Assembly (NCBI GenBank): GCA_047626725.1
Contig: JBLHSG010000020.1
Coordinates: 17,713-81,712 of the forward strand
Direction of reading: 5' to 3'
Source: Ascidiaceihabitans sp034111945
GTDB taxonomy: Bacteria > Pseudomonadota > Alphaproteobacteria > Rhodobacterales > Rhodobacteraceae
DNA: 64,000 bases
Shown here: one piece after another, positions 52,371 through 60,690 of the stretch
Position numbering within the stretch: position 1 is the first letter of the stretch
Layout: each line of letters opens with the position of its first letter
Position numbers and translations under genes: made by a program
Notes under the pieces: model-generated
The model's database searches: none
Told to the model about the DNA's origin: nothing
Seen by the model: only the letters and a program-made list of their open reading frames with translations

Positions 52371-53032
52371 TGGGCCATCGGCGCGATCAAATCTGGCCCC
52401 ATTGCACGGTTCGAATTCACAGCCCGGTCAACACGGTGCCACTGCAACGTGTCCTCTGGCGCGGGCTTCATCAATCGCGCGGCCCCTTTGCCCTGTTCAC
52501 CCAACCACAACGCAACCTGATCGGGTTCCAAAATCACGGGCATCCGGTGGTGAATTGCAGACATGGCCGTATTTGCCGCTGTCGTTACGCACGCACAGGC
52601 GCGCACAGGATCATCGCCTTTGTTCCAATCCTGCCAGATCGAGGCCATGATCAAAGGCGCGTGATCCCTGCGCGTGATGTACCAGGGGTAACGCGTGCCT
52701 TCCGCGTCCTTGGTCCACTCGTAAAAACCCGATGTAATCATCACGCTACGCCGCAGGCGACATGCCTCACGAAACGCCGGTTTTTCGGCAATCGTTTCAC
52801 CGCGCGCATTGATCAAAAGCGGGCCATCGTTTGGTTTTTTGTACCAACTGGGAATGAACCCCCACCGCATCGCGCTGAGGCGGCGCGCACCGTCGCTTGC
52901 GCTAATGACATGCACATTTGTAGTAGGGCAGACGTTGAAATTTGGCACTTCCGGCAGATCGTTACTGGGTTGGGCCGCAAACAATTGCGCCATCGCGTCG
53001 GTCGGTAAAGTGATGGCAAAACGTCCGCACAT
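52367..53032 (-). CDS. yedK: Abasic-site-processing protein (SRAP, YedK/HMCES family)
   Basis: A 221-residue SOS-response-associated peptidase-like protein. Cys2 (MCGRFA) is the residue that crosslinks to abasic sites. Other family residues are Asn in INARGETI, Glu in SGFYEWTK, and the His in AIHHRMPVIL. The MRWGFIPSWYKK stretch and the C-terminal DRAVNSNRA also fit. The protein shields abasic sites in single-stranded DNA during replication. It shares a four-base overlap with a possible small ORF downstream and lies seven bases after the GNAT gene. Confidence 0.93.
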   Translation of the reverse strand: MCGRFAITLPTDAMAQLFAAQPSNDLPEVPNFNVCPTTNVHVISASDGARRLSAMRWGFIPSWYKKPNDGPLLINARGETIAEKPAFREACRLRRSVMITSGFYEWTKDAEGTRYPWYITRRDHAPLIMASIWQDWNKGDDPVRACACVTTAANTAMSAIHHRMPVILEPDQVALWLGEQGKGAARLMKPAPEDTLQWHRVDRAVNSNRAMGPDLIAPMAQ

Positions 53033-53039
53033 GCCTACA

Positions 53040-53576
53040 TCATTCCTGTTTTGTCAGACTATCGGCACGCAAATGTTCAAACACAAGCTCGCTTACACCT
53101 ATGATTTCTACTTCGGGTCCCAACGTTGCAACACATGGCCAGCCCAATCGTGTCAGCAATGCTTGAGCACCTGCATTGCGCTGATCGGTGATCGCAACAA
53201 TTTTGGCGACGCTGGTGTTTGAAAAAACCCAACTTACAGCCAAACGAACAGCATCAAATCCCCGCGACTGCCCCTGCGCCGCGCGCGACAGCGTTACGCC
53301 CAATTCTGCTTCGCTATGATCTTGCGCAACGTGCAGCCCAACATCACCAATTAAAATATTGCTATCCGCATCGGCAATTCCGATCTGACACCAACCGCCA
53401 ATATTTGGCATAGATGCATCGGACATCGCGTTCAAAAACGCCAATGCCTGCGTGTCGGACATGGCCTTCCACCCTTGATACCGCGCAACGATAGGGTCGG
53501 CGCGATAGCTGTGAAACGCATCCAAATCAGCCGCTGACAAGCGTCGCAAAACCACATTTTTGCCTACTGCGATCAT
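53040..53576 (-). CDS. GNAT family N-acetyltransferase
   Basis: A 178-residue acetyltransferase of the RimJ/RimL-like subgroup: VVLRRLSAADLDAFHSYRADPIVARYQGW at the N-terminus, an IGDVGLHV strand, the acetyl-CoA-binding region SRAAQGQSRGFDAVRLAVSWVFSNTSVAKIVAITDQRNAGAQALLTRLGW. The pattern Q/R-x-x-G-x-G/A is weaker than usual (AAQGQSRG). The substrate is unknown. It probably begins the run with yedK, which starts seven bases after its end. Confidence 0.85.
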   Translation of the reverse strand: MIAVGKNVVLRRLSAADLDAFHSYRADPIVARYQGWKAMSDTQALAFLNAMSDASMPNIGGWCQIGIADADSNILIGDVGLHVAQDHSEAELGVTLSRAAQGQSRGFDAVRLAVSWVFSNTSVAKIVAITDQRNAGAQALLTRLGWPCVATLGPEVEIIGVSELVFEHLRADSLTKQE

Positions 53577-53596
53577 ACATTTTCCCTAAACATAAA

Positions 53597-53624
53597 ACGC
53601 CCCACCTGTTACCAAGCGGGGCGT
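53597..53624 (-). terminator. Terminator after the 5'-nucleotidase gene
   Basis: ACGCCCC at 53597-53603 pairs with GGGGCGT at 53618-53624. On the minus strand the stem follows the ushA-type gene stop by about 36 bases and is followed by TTTTATG. It separates that gene from the GNAT-yedK run. Confidence 0.65.
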
Positions 53625-53659
53625 CAAAACCGTAAGGTGCGGGTGTCCCGCACCATCAC

Positions 53660-55219
53660 TTATTTCACAGTGATACGACCGTCGGTGTACGGTGTGAACG
53701 GGCCTTTTGCCGCCAAGAATTCAGCCGTGACATCCGCCAAATCCGGACCAAAATCATAGGCATTCATCGCGCTTTTGAACATGGCATATCCATCGCCACC
53801 GTTGCGCACGTAGTTGTTGGACACAACACCGTAGACCTTTGCCATATCAATCGGGGCACCGCCCACCATGACATTGCTGATACGCGATCCAACCTCGGCT
53901 GCGGGATCAATCGTGTAGATCATGCCTGCGACTTGCGCGAAACGGCCTGCGCCCTCTTCATATTGGCTGACCCCGTTTTCCAGTGCCGCTACAACTGTTG
54001 CGCCATCCACTTGGAACGTGCTGAGCGTGTTTTGGAACGGCAGAACCGTCAAAACTTCGCCCATGGTGATTGGGCCAGCATCGATCGAGGCCCGAATACC
54101 GCCACCATTTTGGATCGCAATTTCAACGCCTTGGTCCTTGACGCGGTCTAGCATCGCATCGGCAATCAAGGATCCCATGGAACATTCCATTGCACGACAC
54201 ACAGACCGGTCACCACCAATTTCAGTCGCGGCTTCAGCCACAACTTTACTGCGGATTTCCTCAAGTGGCGCTGCGGCTTCGGCGATGCGCGCGACTGTCG
54301 CGTCGTCTTCGGCCACGGTACCGTCCATCACGATCGGTTCGCCGACGGCCGTAACCACGTCGCCTGCGTCATTGAACGTCACATTCAATTCACCAAGGAA
54401 TTTGCCGTACGCGTAGGCTTGCACGATTGCCGTGTCGCCAACCATCGTCGGATAAGCACCGGATGCGCGCTCGTTTGTGTTGCTCAACAATGTATTCGAG
54501 TGACCGCCCACAATCACGTCGATCCCTTTGACCGCGGCTGCGACCCGTTGATCGACCACGTAACCAGAGTGGCTGAGCACGATGATTTTGTTAACGCCAG
54601 CCGCTTCCAATTTTGCCACTTCGGCAGCGACTGCCTGTTCAGGTGCGCTGAATGTGATGTTGTCGCCCGGGGATGCCAATTCGTCCGTATCCTCAGGGGT
54701 CAAACCGATAAGGCCGATCTTTTCACCGCCTCGTTCGATCACGGTAGATTTCGCCAGCTTGCCCGCCAGCAGCGGCTCACCTGACACATCGGCGTTCGAC
54801 ATCAGCACGGGAAAATTCACGGCAGACATGAAACCGGCCAACACTTCGGGGCCATCGTCAAATTCGTGGTTGCCCACTGTCATGCCGTCATAGCCCAGCT
54901 TGTTCATCATTTCGGCGGCCAATGCGCCTTTGTAATAGGTGTAGAACAACGTGCCCTGAAACTGGTCGCCGCCATCAACAAGGATCGAATTGTTCGACCG
55001 CGCGCGTGCATCTGCAATCGCTGTGACCAAACGGGCCGATCCGCCAAAACATTTGCCCTCGGCGTTGTCTTCGGACCCACAGCCAGAATCGTATTTGCTG
55101 ATTGGCTCGAACCGCGCGTGGAAATCGTTGGTGTGCAGAATCGTCAGCGTATAATCCGCCATCGCCGTTCCAGCGGTCAAAGCCAACGCTGCAACTGTTT
55201 GTGTCAAACGCATCAACAT
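53660..55219 (-). CDS. Periplasmic UshA-type metallophosphatase / 5'-nucleotidase
   Basis: A 519-residue exported enzyme. A Sec signal peptide covers about 1-21 (ending AGTAMAD). The metallophosphatase domain starts TLTILHTNDFHARFEP, with VDGGDQFQGTLFY, TVGNHEFDDG and VLSHSGYVVD holding the two-metal ligands. The C-terminal 5'-nucleotidase domain has MECSMGSLIADAMLDRV and IAIQNGGGIRASIDAG, then LPFQNTLSTFQVDGATVVAALENGVSQYEEGAGRFAQVAGM. It releases phosphate from nucleotides in the periplasm. No Pho-box-like repeat was found upstream. It is a single-gene unit. Confidence 0.93.
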   Translation of the reverse strand: MLMRLTQTVAALALTAGTAMADYTLTILHTNDFHARFEPISKYDSGCGSEDNAEGKCFGGSARLVTAIADARARSNNSILVDGGDQFQGTLFYTYYKGALAAEMMNKLGYDGMTVGNHEFDDGPEVLAGFMSAVNFPVLMSNADVSGEPLLAGKLAKSTVIERGGEKIGLIGLTPEDTDELASPGDNITFSAPEQAVAAEVAKLEAAGVNKIIVLSHSGYVVDQRVAAAVKGIDVIVGGHSNTLLSNTNERASGAYPTMVGDTAIVQAYAYGKFLGELNVTFNDAGDVVTAVGEPIVMDGTVAEDDATVARIAEAAAPLEEIRSKVVAEAATEIGGDRSVCRAMECSMGSLIADAMLDRVKDQGVEIAIQNGGGIRASIDAGPITMGEVLTVLPFQNTLSTFQVDGATVVAALENGVSQYEEGAGRFAQVAGMIYTIDPAAEVGSRISNVMVGGAPIDMAKVYGVVSNNYVRNGGDGYAMFKSAMNAYDFGPDLADVTAEFLAAKGPFTPYTDGRITVK

Positions 55220-55377
55220 CGTGCGCCCCCCTATTTTATGAATTTACCAAATCAGTGTGACTCCGCCCCCGTTCAGAGTCAAAGCCGCTTTCGCCCCTCA
55301 TGATACAACCTTAACATGACGCCACGGTAACAACGCACGTCTTGACCAACCTTTAGGCACAGGGCATCACGACCCTT

Positions 55378-55716
55378 ATGATGATATTCAAGATTTTTAC
55401 GGCGTCCGAATGGGCCGAGCTGCGCAAATCCGGCGAAACCGCTGGTGCGCCGATTGATGTGGCTGATGGCTACGTGCATTTTTCCACCGCTGAACAGGCG
55501 CAGGAAACGGCGGATAAGCATTTTGCCGGGCAGGATGATTTGTTTCTGTTGGGGGTCGAAGCAGACCCGCTCGGCGATGATCTGAAATGGGAAGTGTCGC
55601 GCGGCGATGCGTTATTTCCACATTTGTTCCGCCACTTGAAACTCGCCGATGTGGCTTGGGCCCAGCCGTTGTCGTTGGTGAATGGCAAGCATGAATTCCC
55701 AGCAGGCCTGTTATGA
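55378..55716 (+). CDS. DUF952 family protein
   Basis: A 112-residue protein: IFKIFTASEWAELRKSG at the N-terminus, DGYVHFSTAEQAQETADKHFAGQDDLFLLGV in the middle and FPHLFRHLKLADVAWAQPL towards the end, matching the DUF952 fold (related to the ADP-ribosyltransferase-like group). Two adjacent ATGs at 55378 and 55381 could start it. It overlaps the next gene by four bases (ATGA) and thus starts a coupled trio ending in pyrD. Function unknown. Confidence 0.85.
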   Translation: MMIFKIFTASEWAELRKSGETAGAPIDVADGYVHFSTAEQAQETADKHFAGQDDLFLLGVEADPLGDDLKWEVSRGDALFPHLFRHLKLADVAWAQPLSLVNGKHEFPAGLL

Positions 55717-56147
55717 GCACCACTTACAACGACCCGACCCGCGCACAGTTTGATGCGTTCAAAGACCTGCCGCGCGATCAGCCCATCGAAATGTTGAACC
55801 TTGTGCGATTTCGCGATCAGGCCCAATATCCTGCCGATCACGCGCATGCAGGCAAAGGTCTGACCGGTGCAGAAGCGTATAAAAACTACGGTGCAGAAAC
55901 AGGTCCGATCCTTGAAAAAGTCGGCGGAACAATCCTGTGGCGTGGCCGGTTTGAAACCACTTTGATCGGCCCTGCGGACGAACAATGGGACGCTTGTTTT
56001 ATCGCCCATTACCCGAACGCCGGCGCGTTCCTTGCGATGGTAACAGACCCTGAGTATCAAAAAGCCGTGGTGCATCGCCAAGCCGCAGTTCTGACATCGC
56101 GACTGATCCGCCATTCCAGCATGTCCGAAGGGTCAACATTCGGATGA
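55713..56147 (+). CDS. DUF1330 family protein
   Basis: A 144-residue protein of the dimeric alpha/beta barrel type: QPIEMLNLVRFRDQAQYP, TGAEAYKNYGAETGPILEKVGGTILWRGRFETTLIGP, and WDACFIAHYPNAGAFLAMVTDPEYQKAVVHRQAAV, which are DUF1330 hallmarks. No function is known. Both ends overlap neighbours by four bases: DUF952 upstream and pyrD downstream. Confidence 0.85.
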   Translation: MSTTYNDPTRAQFDAFKDLPRDQPIEMLNLVRFRDQAQYPADHAHAGKGLTGAEAYKNYGAETGPILEKVGGTILWRGRFETTLIGPADEQWDACFIAHYPNAGAFLAMVTDPEYQKAVVHRQAAVLTSRLIRHSSMSEGSTFG

Positions 56148-57187
56148 TGCAAGTGTTTGAACAACTCGGGCTAAAAGCCCTGCTGAAAATCGACCCCGAA
56201 GCCGCACATGGCATCGCAATTCGTGCCTTAAAAATGGGGCTGGCAGCAACCCCGGGCCCTGTCACGTCGTCGCGTTTGAAAACTGAAATCGCAGGCCTGT
56301 CTTTGCCCAATCCCATTGGCCTAGCCGCTGGTTTTGACAAAAACGCCGAAGTGATCGCGCCGCTGTCGCGCGCCGGTTTCGGGTTTATCGAAGTTGGGGC
56401 CGCCACCCCGATTGCACAGCCCGGAAATCCAAAACCCCGCCTGTTTCGCCTGACCGAAGACCGCGCTGCGATCAACCGGTTCGGATTTAACAACCAAGGG
56501 GCCGACGCCATTGCAAAACGCCTGATGAACCGCCCCGCGGGCATCCCTGTTGGCCTGAACCTTGGCGCGAATAAAACCAGCGTAAACAAAGCCGAAGACT
56601 TTGCCGCCGTCATCAAATTATGCGGTCCGCACGTCGATTTTGCGACGGTCAATGTGTCGTCACCGAACACCGAAAAGCTGCGGGATCTGCAAGGTCCTAT
56701 GGCGCTCGCAGCCCTTTTGGACGGCGTCATGCAAGTGCGTGGTCAAACGCCTGTTTTCCTGAAAATCGCACCCGATCTGACGGATCAAGACCTTGCCGAC
56801 ATCGCCAAAGTCGCCAACGATGCACGTGTCGCCGCGATCATCACAACCAATACAACGCTGGACCGTGACGGCCTGCAAAACCCGCAGAAATCCGAAGCTG
56901 GCGGGCTGTCTGGGCAACCGCTGTTTGAAAAATCCACACGCGTTCTGGCAAAGCTAAGCCAACTGACCAACATCCCGCTGATCGGGGTCGGCGGCATTGG
57001 GAACGCGCATCAAGCCTATGCAAAAATCCGCGCCGGCGCGTCGGCTGTGCAACTGTACACGGCACTGGTTTATGGTGGTTTATCACTGGCTGCCAAAATC
57101 GCACGCGACCTTGATGGCTTGCTTGAAAAAGACGGGTTCAAATCCGTTCAGGATGCTGTGGGCACCGATGTAAAACGTTGGCTTTAG
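56144..57187 (+). CDS. pyrD: Dihydroorotate dehydrogenase (quinone)
   Basis: A 347-residue class 2 enzyme of pyrimidine synthesis. The N-terminal helix region (FEQLGLKALLKIDPEAAHGIAIRALK) is the membrane-associating segment that marks the quinone-dependent type. The body contains NPIGLAAGFDKNAEVI, GFGFIEVGAATPIAQPGNPKPRLFRL, the catalytic Ser in TVNVSSPNTEKLRDLQ, and FMN-binding GVGGIGNAHQAYAKIRAGASAVQLYTALVYGG. It is translationally coupled to DUF1330 and overlaps the convergent MATE gene by four bases. Confidence 0.95.
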   Translation: MMQVFEQLGLKALLKIDPEAAHGIAIRALKMGLAATPGPVTSSRLKTEIAGLSLPNPIGLAAGFDKNAEVIAPLSRAGFGFIEVGAATPIAQPGNPKPRLFRLTEDRAAINRFGFNNQGADAIAKRLMNRPAGIPVGLNLGANKTSVNKAEDFAAVIKLCGPHVDFATVNVSSPNTEKLRDLQGPMALAALLDGVMQVRGQTPVFLKIAPDLTDQDLADIAKVANDARVAAIITTNTTLDRDGLQNPQKSEAGGLSGQPLFEKSTRVLAKLSQLTNIPLIGVGGIGNAHQAYAKIRAGASAVQLYTALVYGGLSLAAKIARDLDGLLEKDGFKSVQDAVGTDVKRWL

Positions 57188-58509
57188 GGTTTACCTGCCG
57201 CCACCTCAAGCGCCGGATATCGCAGACCTAATGTGATCCCGCGCGCGATGAACGACACCAGCAAGGCCATCCACAAACCGTGGTTTCCAAACAGCGGCAA
57301 AAACACCCAAACGGCGATCCAATAGATCACAAAACTGACGATCATCATGTTGCGCATGTCGCGCCCTTGGGTGGCACCGATGAAAATTCCGTCAAACATC
57401 CACGCGGCACATCCGACCAATGGCGCGGCGATCATCCACGGTAAATAAAGACGTGCTTCCGCTTGGACTTCGGCGGATTTGGTCATCACATCGATAAGCC
57501 ATGGGCCGAACATCGCGAACAAAAGCGCCGTCGTCACACATGTGACAAGCCCCCATCCCGACGTTAAAATCGCAGAACGGCGTACACGCGCTCGATCATT
57601 TCGACCTTTCGCACGCGCAATCAAAGTTTCGGCGGCAAAGGCAAAACCGTCCATCGCGTAGGCCGTGATGTACATGAATTGCACGAGCACTTCGTTTGCC
57701 GCCAAAGTAACATCGTCAAACCGCGTTCCAAGAAAAACAAATGACGAAAAGATCGTCATCAGCAGCGCAGACCGGATCAAGATGTCGATGTTTAACAGCG
57801 CCATGCGGATCAGTTTCACGCGATCAAACACCTGGCTCCATTTGCGCCAATCCGGATGGGCAAAGGCATTGCGGCACAGATATAGCGCCAGCCCTGCCCC
57901 TAAAACTTCGGCGATGACAGTGCCATACGCGACGCCCTGAACGCCCATATCCAGCCACAGCACAAAAATTATGCTCAGCAAAATATTCACGCCATTCATC
58001 ACCAATTGCACCCAAAACACACCCGCTGTGCGTTCCATCGCGACCAGCCAACCTGTCAGCGCATAAATCGCAATCGCGGCTGGGGCCGTCCAAATTCGGA
58101 TCATCAAATAACTACGCGCAAGGCTTTCAACCTCGCTCGAGGCTTTGGAAATTGACAGCGCGGCCATGAAAATCAGCGGCTGCAAAGCAATCAATGCAAA
58201 GCCTGCCGTCACAGCAATCAACAACGCGCGGGTCAACACGATTGACACCTCGGCACTGTCGCCAGCGCCGGCAGCTTGGCCCACCAATCCGACGGTGCCC
58301 ATGCGCAAAAAACCAAAAATCCAGAACACGGTGGTCAGGATAATTGCGCCAAGGCCAACGGCGCCAATCGGGGCTGCTTCGCCCATTTGCCCAACCACGC
58401 CCACGTCGACCGCGCCCAAGATGGGGACCGTGGCATTGGACAACACAATCGGCAGCGCGATTTTCAAAACGCGCCTGTGGGTTAGCGGTTGTGGCGTTTC
58501 ATTTTTCAT
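57184..58509 (-). CDS. MATE family efflux transporter (DinF-like)
   Basis: A 441-residue protein with about 12 membrane helices. VLKIALPIVLSNATVPILGAVDVGVVGQMGEAAPIGAVGLGA at the N-terminus and the FGFLRMGTVGLVGQAAGAGD repeat are typical of the DinF branch. It exports cationic or toxic compounds in exchange for sodium or protons. ATG at 58509 is preferred over an in-frame GTG at 58518. Its start overlaps the end of the upstream thioesterase gene, so it is part of that run. Confidence 0.9.
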   Translation of the reverse strand: MKNETPQPLTHRRVLKIALPIVLSNATVPILGAVDVGVVGQMGEAAPIGAVGLGAIILTTVFWIFGFLRMGTVGLVGQAAGAGDSAEVSIVLTRALLIAVTAGFALIALQPLIFMAALSISKASSEVESLARSYLMIRIWTAPAAIAIYALTGWLVAMERTAGVFWVQLVMNGVNILLSIIFVLWLDMGVQGVAYGTVIAEVLGAGLALYLCRNAFAHPDWRKWSQVFDRVKLIRMALLNIDILIRSALLMTIFSSFVFLGTRFDDVTLAANEVLVQFMYITAYAMDGFAFAAETLIARAKGRNDRARVRRSAILTSGWGLVTCVTTALLFAMFGPWLIDVMTKSAEVQAEARLYLPWMIAAPLVGCAAWMFDGIFIGATQGRDMRNMMIVSFVIYWIAVWVFLPLFGNHGLWMALLVSFIARGITLGLRYPALEVAAGKP

Positions 58510-59011
58510 CAGGGACACGCGGCTGGGGCATCAGAAAATGACCCGTGGCTTGCGCAAAAAGTTTCGAACGATTGTCTTGCCACCCTTCGACATGAACAGA
58601 CGCATAGCGCCGCCCTGCCCGCGTGATCCGTGCGCGCGCATAGGCATCGCGCGGCAAGCCGGATCGCAAGTAATCTACGGTGAAATCAATGGTTTTAGGC
58701 AGACGCGGCAGCGGCGTTTCATCGCCCTGTTCACCAGCCTCAAGCGCGTCCCATTGCGAGGTCCAGCTCAGCGTGATGACCGACGTGATTTCCAAAAACG
58801 CCGCAGTCACACCACCGTGAATCGCAGGCAACAGCGGGTTGCCAATCAGCTTGTCTTGAAACTTAAGAACACCTGTCAGTTCATCGCCACGCCGATCAAA
58901 CGACACGCCAAGATATTGAATGTAGGGCACGCGCGCGACCAAACCAGCCAGCGCCGCATCGCGCCGTTGTTTGACGATTTGTACGGGTTCGGGGCGTTTG
59001 AATGTGCTCAT
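58499..59011 (-). CDS. PaaI-type thioesterase (second of pair)
   Basis: A 170-residue hotdog protein: VPYIQYLGVSFDRRGDELTGVLKFQDKLIGNPLLPAIHGGVTAAFLEITSVI with the His-Gly-Gly of the family, and RLPKTIDFTVDYLRSGLPRDAYARARITRAGRRYASVHVEGWQD. It probably removes CoA from acyl groups. Its start overlaps the stop of the preceding thioesterase by four bases (ATGA), and its end overlaps the MATE gene. Confidence 0.85.
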   Translation of the reverse strand: MSTFKRPEPVQIVKQRRDAALAGLVARVPYIQYLGVSFDRRGDELTGVLKFQDKLIGNPLLPAIHGGVTAAFLEITSVITLSWTSQWDALEAGEQGDETPLPRLPKTIDFTVDYLRSGLPRDAYARARITRAGRRYASVHVEGWQDNRSKLFAQATGHFLMPQPRVPDEK

Positions 59012-59442
59012 CGTGCGCCCTCCACTGTGAAGGTGCCTGTGGCCATTGCGACCGGGTTTTCCATGTCTTCGTCACAGGCGGTTGCGCGCACAAAAGCGAC
59101 GGATCGGGTGATATGATAGCAGGTCGCGGTGGTTGTTAGCCCCTGGCCCGGGGTCGCCGCGCGCATGTAATCAATGCGCAAATCAATCGTCGCAGTGCCG
59201 CCGGGATTGGACGGATGACACATCACAGCCGCCCCGCAACAGCTGTCCATCAATGCAGAAACCGCGCCGCCATGCATCACTCCGGTGTCGGGGTCCCCGA
59301 TCAGGCGTTCGTCGTAAGGCATTGTGATCGTTGCAACACCTGCGTCCAGTTCGGTCAAAACCATGCCCAAATCACGCGCGTGCGGGATGGCTTCCATGAA
59401 CTGGCGGGCCATCTGCGCCTGTCTGATCGCTTTGTCTGCCAT
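59008..59442 (-). CDS. PaaI-type thioesterase (first of pair)
   Basis: A 144-residue hotdog protein from the ATG at 59442, which has GAGGACGAC directly upstream; the frame runs on to 59556 but without a start this good. Family core: MPYDERLIGDPDTGVMHGGAVSALMDSCCGAAVMC, then TATIDLRIDYMRAATPGQGLTTTATCYHITRSVAFVRATACDED. It is divergent from the first MerR gene, and the 112 bases between them carry a dyad. The pair of thioesterases may act on related acyl-CoAs in the pathway controlled by the MerR regulators. Confidence 0.87.
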   Translation of the reverse strand: MADKAIRQAQMARQFMEAIPHARDLGMVLTELDAGVATITMPYDERLIGDPDTGVMHGGAVSALMDSCCGAAVMCHPSNPGGTATIDLRIDYMRAATPGQGLTTTATCYHITRSVAFVRATACDEDMENPVAMATGTFTVEGAR

Positions 59443-59515
59443 GTCGTCCTCATTGCTTGTCATGGCTCTATTGAGCAGTAAGGCGCGAAAAGGGCAAGAG
59501 CACTGGTTGCGCTTC

Positions 59516-59545
59516 CCTGACCCTGCGCATACGCTTAAGGTCAGG
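59516..59545. promoter_or_regulatory. Inverted repeat in the thioesterase/MerR promoter region
   Basis: CCTGACC at 59516-59522 and GGTCAGG at 59539-59545 are perfect inverted repeats with a 16-base spacer, ending ten bases before the MerR start codon. MerR regulators bind dyads within their promoters, so this may be an autoregulatory operator for the pair of divergent genes. Confidence 0.45.
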
Positions 59546-59554
59546 AGCCTTGCC

Positions 59555-59929
59555 ATGACCGAAGATCGTCTGTCCTTTAAGGAAATGTGTGCCGCGTTTG
59601 ACGTGACCCCACGGACCTTACGATATTACGAGTATATCGAATTGCTACAGCCTGACCGCGAGGGTCGGTCCCGTTTTTACGGGCCGCGTGAACGTGCGCG
59701 GATGAAGCTGATTATGCGCGGGCGCCGGTTCGGGTTTCAGCTTGAGGATATCCGCCAATGGTTGCTGATTTATGAAAACGAAGGCACCGAGGCGCAGATG
59801 TCGACATGGATCGGCATGGCGGACGGCCAGTTGAAAGAATTGGCAGAGCAGCGTGTTCAGCTAGAAGAAGCATTTACCGAGCTGACCGATTTGCGTGCGA
59901 ATGTCGCCAAGGAACTTGGGCTGAAGTAA
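59555..59929 (+). CDS. MerR-family regulator (first of two paralogues)
   Basis: A 124-residue regulator from the ATG at 59555 with AGGAGCC upstream. The winged helix is RLSFKEMCAAFDVTPRTLRYYEYIELLQPDREGRSRFYGPRERARMKLIMRGRRFGFQLEDIRQWLLIY, and a C-terminal coiled coil (QLKELAEQRVQLEEAFTELTDLRANVAKEL) mediates dimerisation. There is no effector cysteine set, so metal sensing is unlikely. Its closest relative in the window is the second MerR protein. It is divergent from the thioesterase pair and ends at a terminator. Confidence 0.88.
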   Translation: MTEDRLSFKEMCAAFDVTPRTLRYYEYIELLQPDREGRSRFYGPRERARMKLIMRGRRFGFQLEDIRQWLLIYENEGTEAQMSTWIGMADGQLKELAEQRVQLEEAFTELTDLRANVAKELGLK

Positions 59930-59970
59930 GCCGCGCGCCTATCCTGCATTCCCTTTACCAACGATCATAG

Positions 59971-59995
59971 CGCGCCCCATCGGGCGTGTTTTTTT
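59971..59995 (+). terminator. Rho-independent terminator after the first merR gene
   Basis: Stem 59971-59977 with 59982-59988 (CGCCC and GGGCG core, one G-U), a 4-base CATC loop and a run of seven T residues at 59989-59995. Confidence 0.8.
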
Positions 59996-60115
59996 CGGTT
60001 ATCGGCGGGATCAAGCCGAGCAATTGGATTCGCTTACAATTTTTCTAATTTTCTATGTTTTCTTGCTCCAAAGCGATTTTCCCTGCAATTCTCATAGTTT
60101 ACGCTGGGGCACTCT

Positions 60116-60161
60116 ACGTCAACGCTCAAAGTGACGTAACGTACAACTTACGTAAACGTAA
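60116..60161 (+). promoter_or_regulatory. ACGT half-site array upstream of the second merR gene
   Basis: The 308 bases between the two merR genes hold a terminator (59971-59995), then AT-rich sequence, then five ACGT cores at 60116, 60134, 60139, 60150 and 60156. The last two form the perfect palindrome TTACGT-AA-ACGTAA (60148-60161). This resembles the LiuR-type MerR operator described for branched-chain amino acid catabolism genes, as I recall it. The MerR gene starts 76 bases downstream, which fits autoregulation and control of the acyl-CoA operon. Confidence 0.55.
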
Positions 60162-60237
60162 ACCTGCATTGTATCACCCCTTTACGAGCCCATCTTCTTG
60201 TTATGCGAGAGGCATGAAATCGACGATGTGAGTGAGA

Positions 60238-60645
60238 ATGATGACACCAGAGAAAACTTTGACAATCCGCGAAATGTGCGAGGCCTACGACGTCACGCCC
60301 CGTACTTTGCGGTTTTACGAGGCCAAGGAATTGTTGTTCCCGATCCGCGAGGGTCAAAAGCGCCTGTTCACCAAAAGTGATCGTGGCCGTCTAAAGCTGA
60401 TCCTGCGCGGCAAGCGCTTTGGTTTTTCACTCGAAGAAATTCGCCAACTGTTGGACCTGTATAATCTTGGGGACCAACAGCAAACGCAATTGGCGCGCGC
60501 CTATGATGTGGCCCGCGACCGTTTGGCAGATATGCAAGGTCAGCGCGACGCGCTGGACGAGGCAATCGCCGATCTTAAGAACCAGATGAAGTGGGGCGAG
60601 AAAATGCTCGCGTCAATGAGTCAGCCTAAAAAAGCCGCTGAATAA
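60238..60645 (+). CDS. MerR-family regulator (second paralogue, LiuR-like context)
   Basis: A 135-residue regulator; starts at 60238 or 60241 are equally possible, and a GTG at 60232 is in frame. The winged helix TLTIREMCEAYDVTPRTLRFYEAKELLFPIREGQKRLFTKSDRGRLKLILRGKRFGFSLEEIRQLLDLY aligns with the first MerR protein residue for residue over most of its length. A coiled coil follows (DVARDRLADMQGQRDALDEAIADLKNQMKWGEKML). The downstream acyl-CoA dehydrogenase gene begins 45 bases after its stop, so it probably heads and regulates that operon. Confidence 0.88.
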   Translation: MMTPEKTLTIREMCEAYDVTPRTLRFYEAKELLFPIREGQKRLFTKSDRGRLKLILRGKRFGFSLEEIRQLLDLYNLGDQQQTQLARAYDVARDRLADMQGQRDALDEAIADLKNQMKWGEKMLASMSQPKKAAE

Positions 60646-60690
60646 GCAGCCCGCAACCAACCCGATTTTACGAGCGACGGAGACCGCAAA

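Noticed and set aside
58145..59116. 323-codon plus-strand frame across the MATE and thioesterase genes
   Set aside because: It covers parts of two well-supported minus-strand genes and has no domain or ribosome site.
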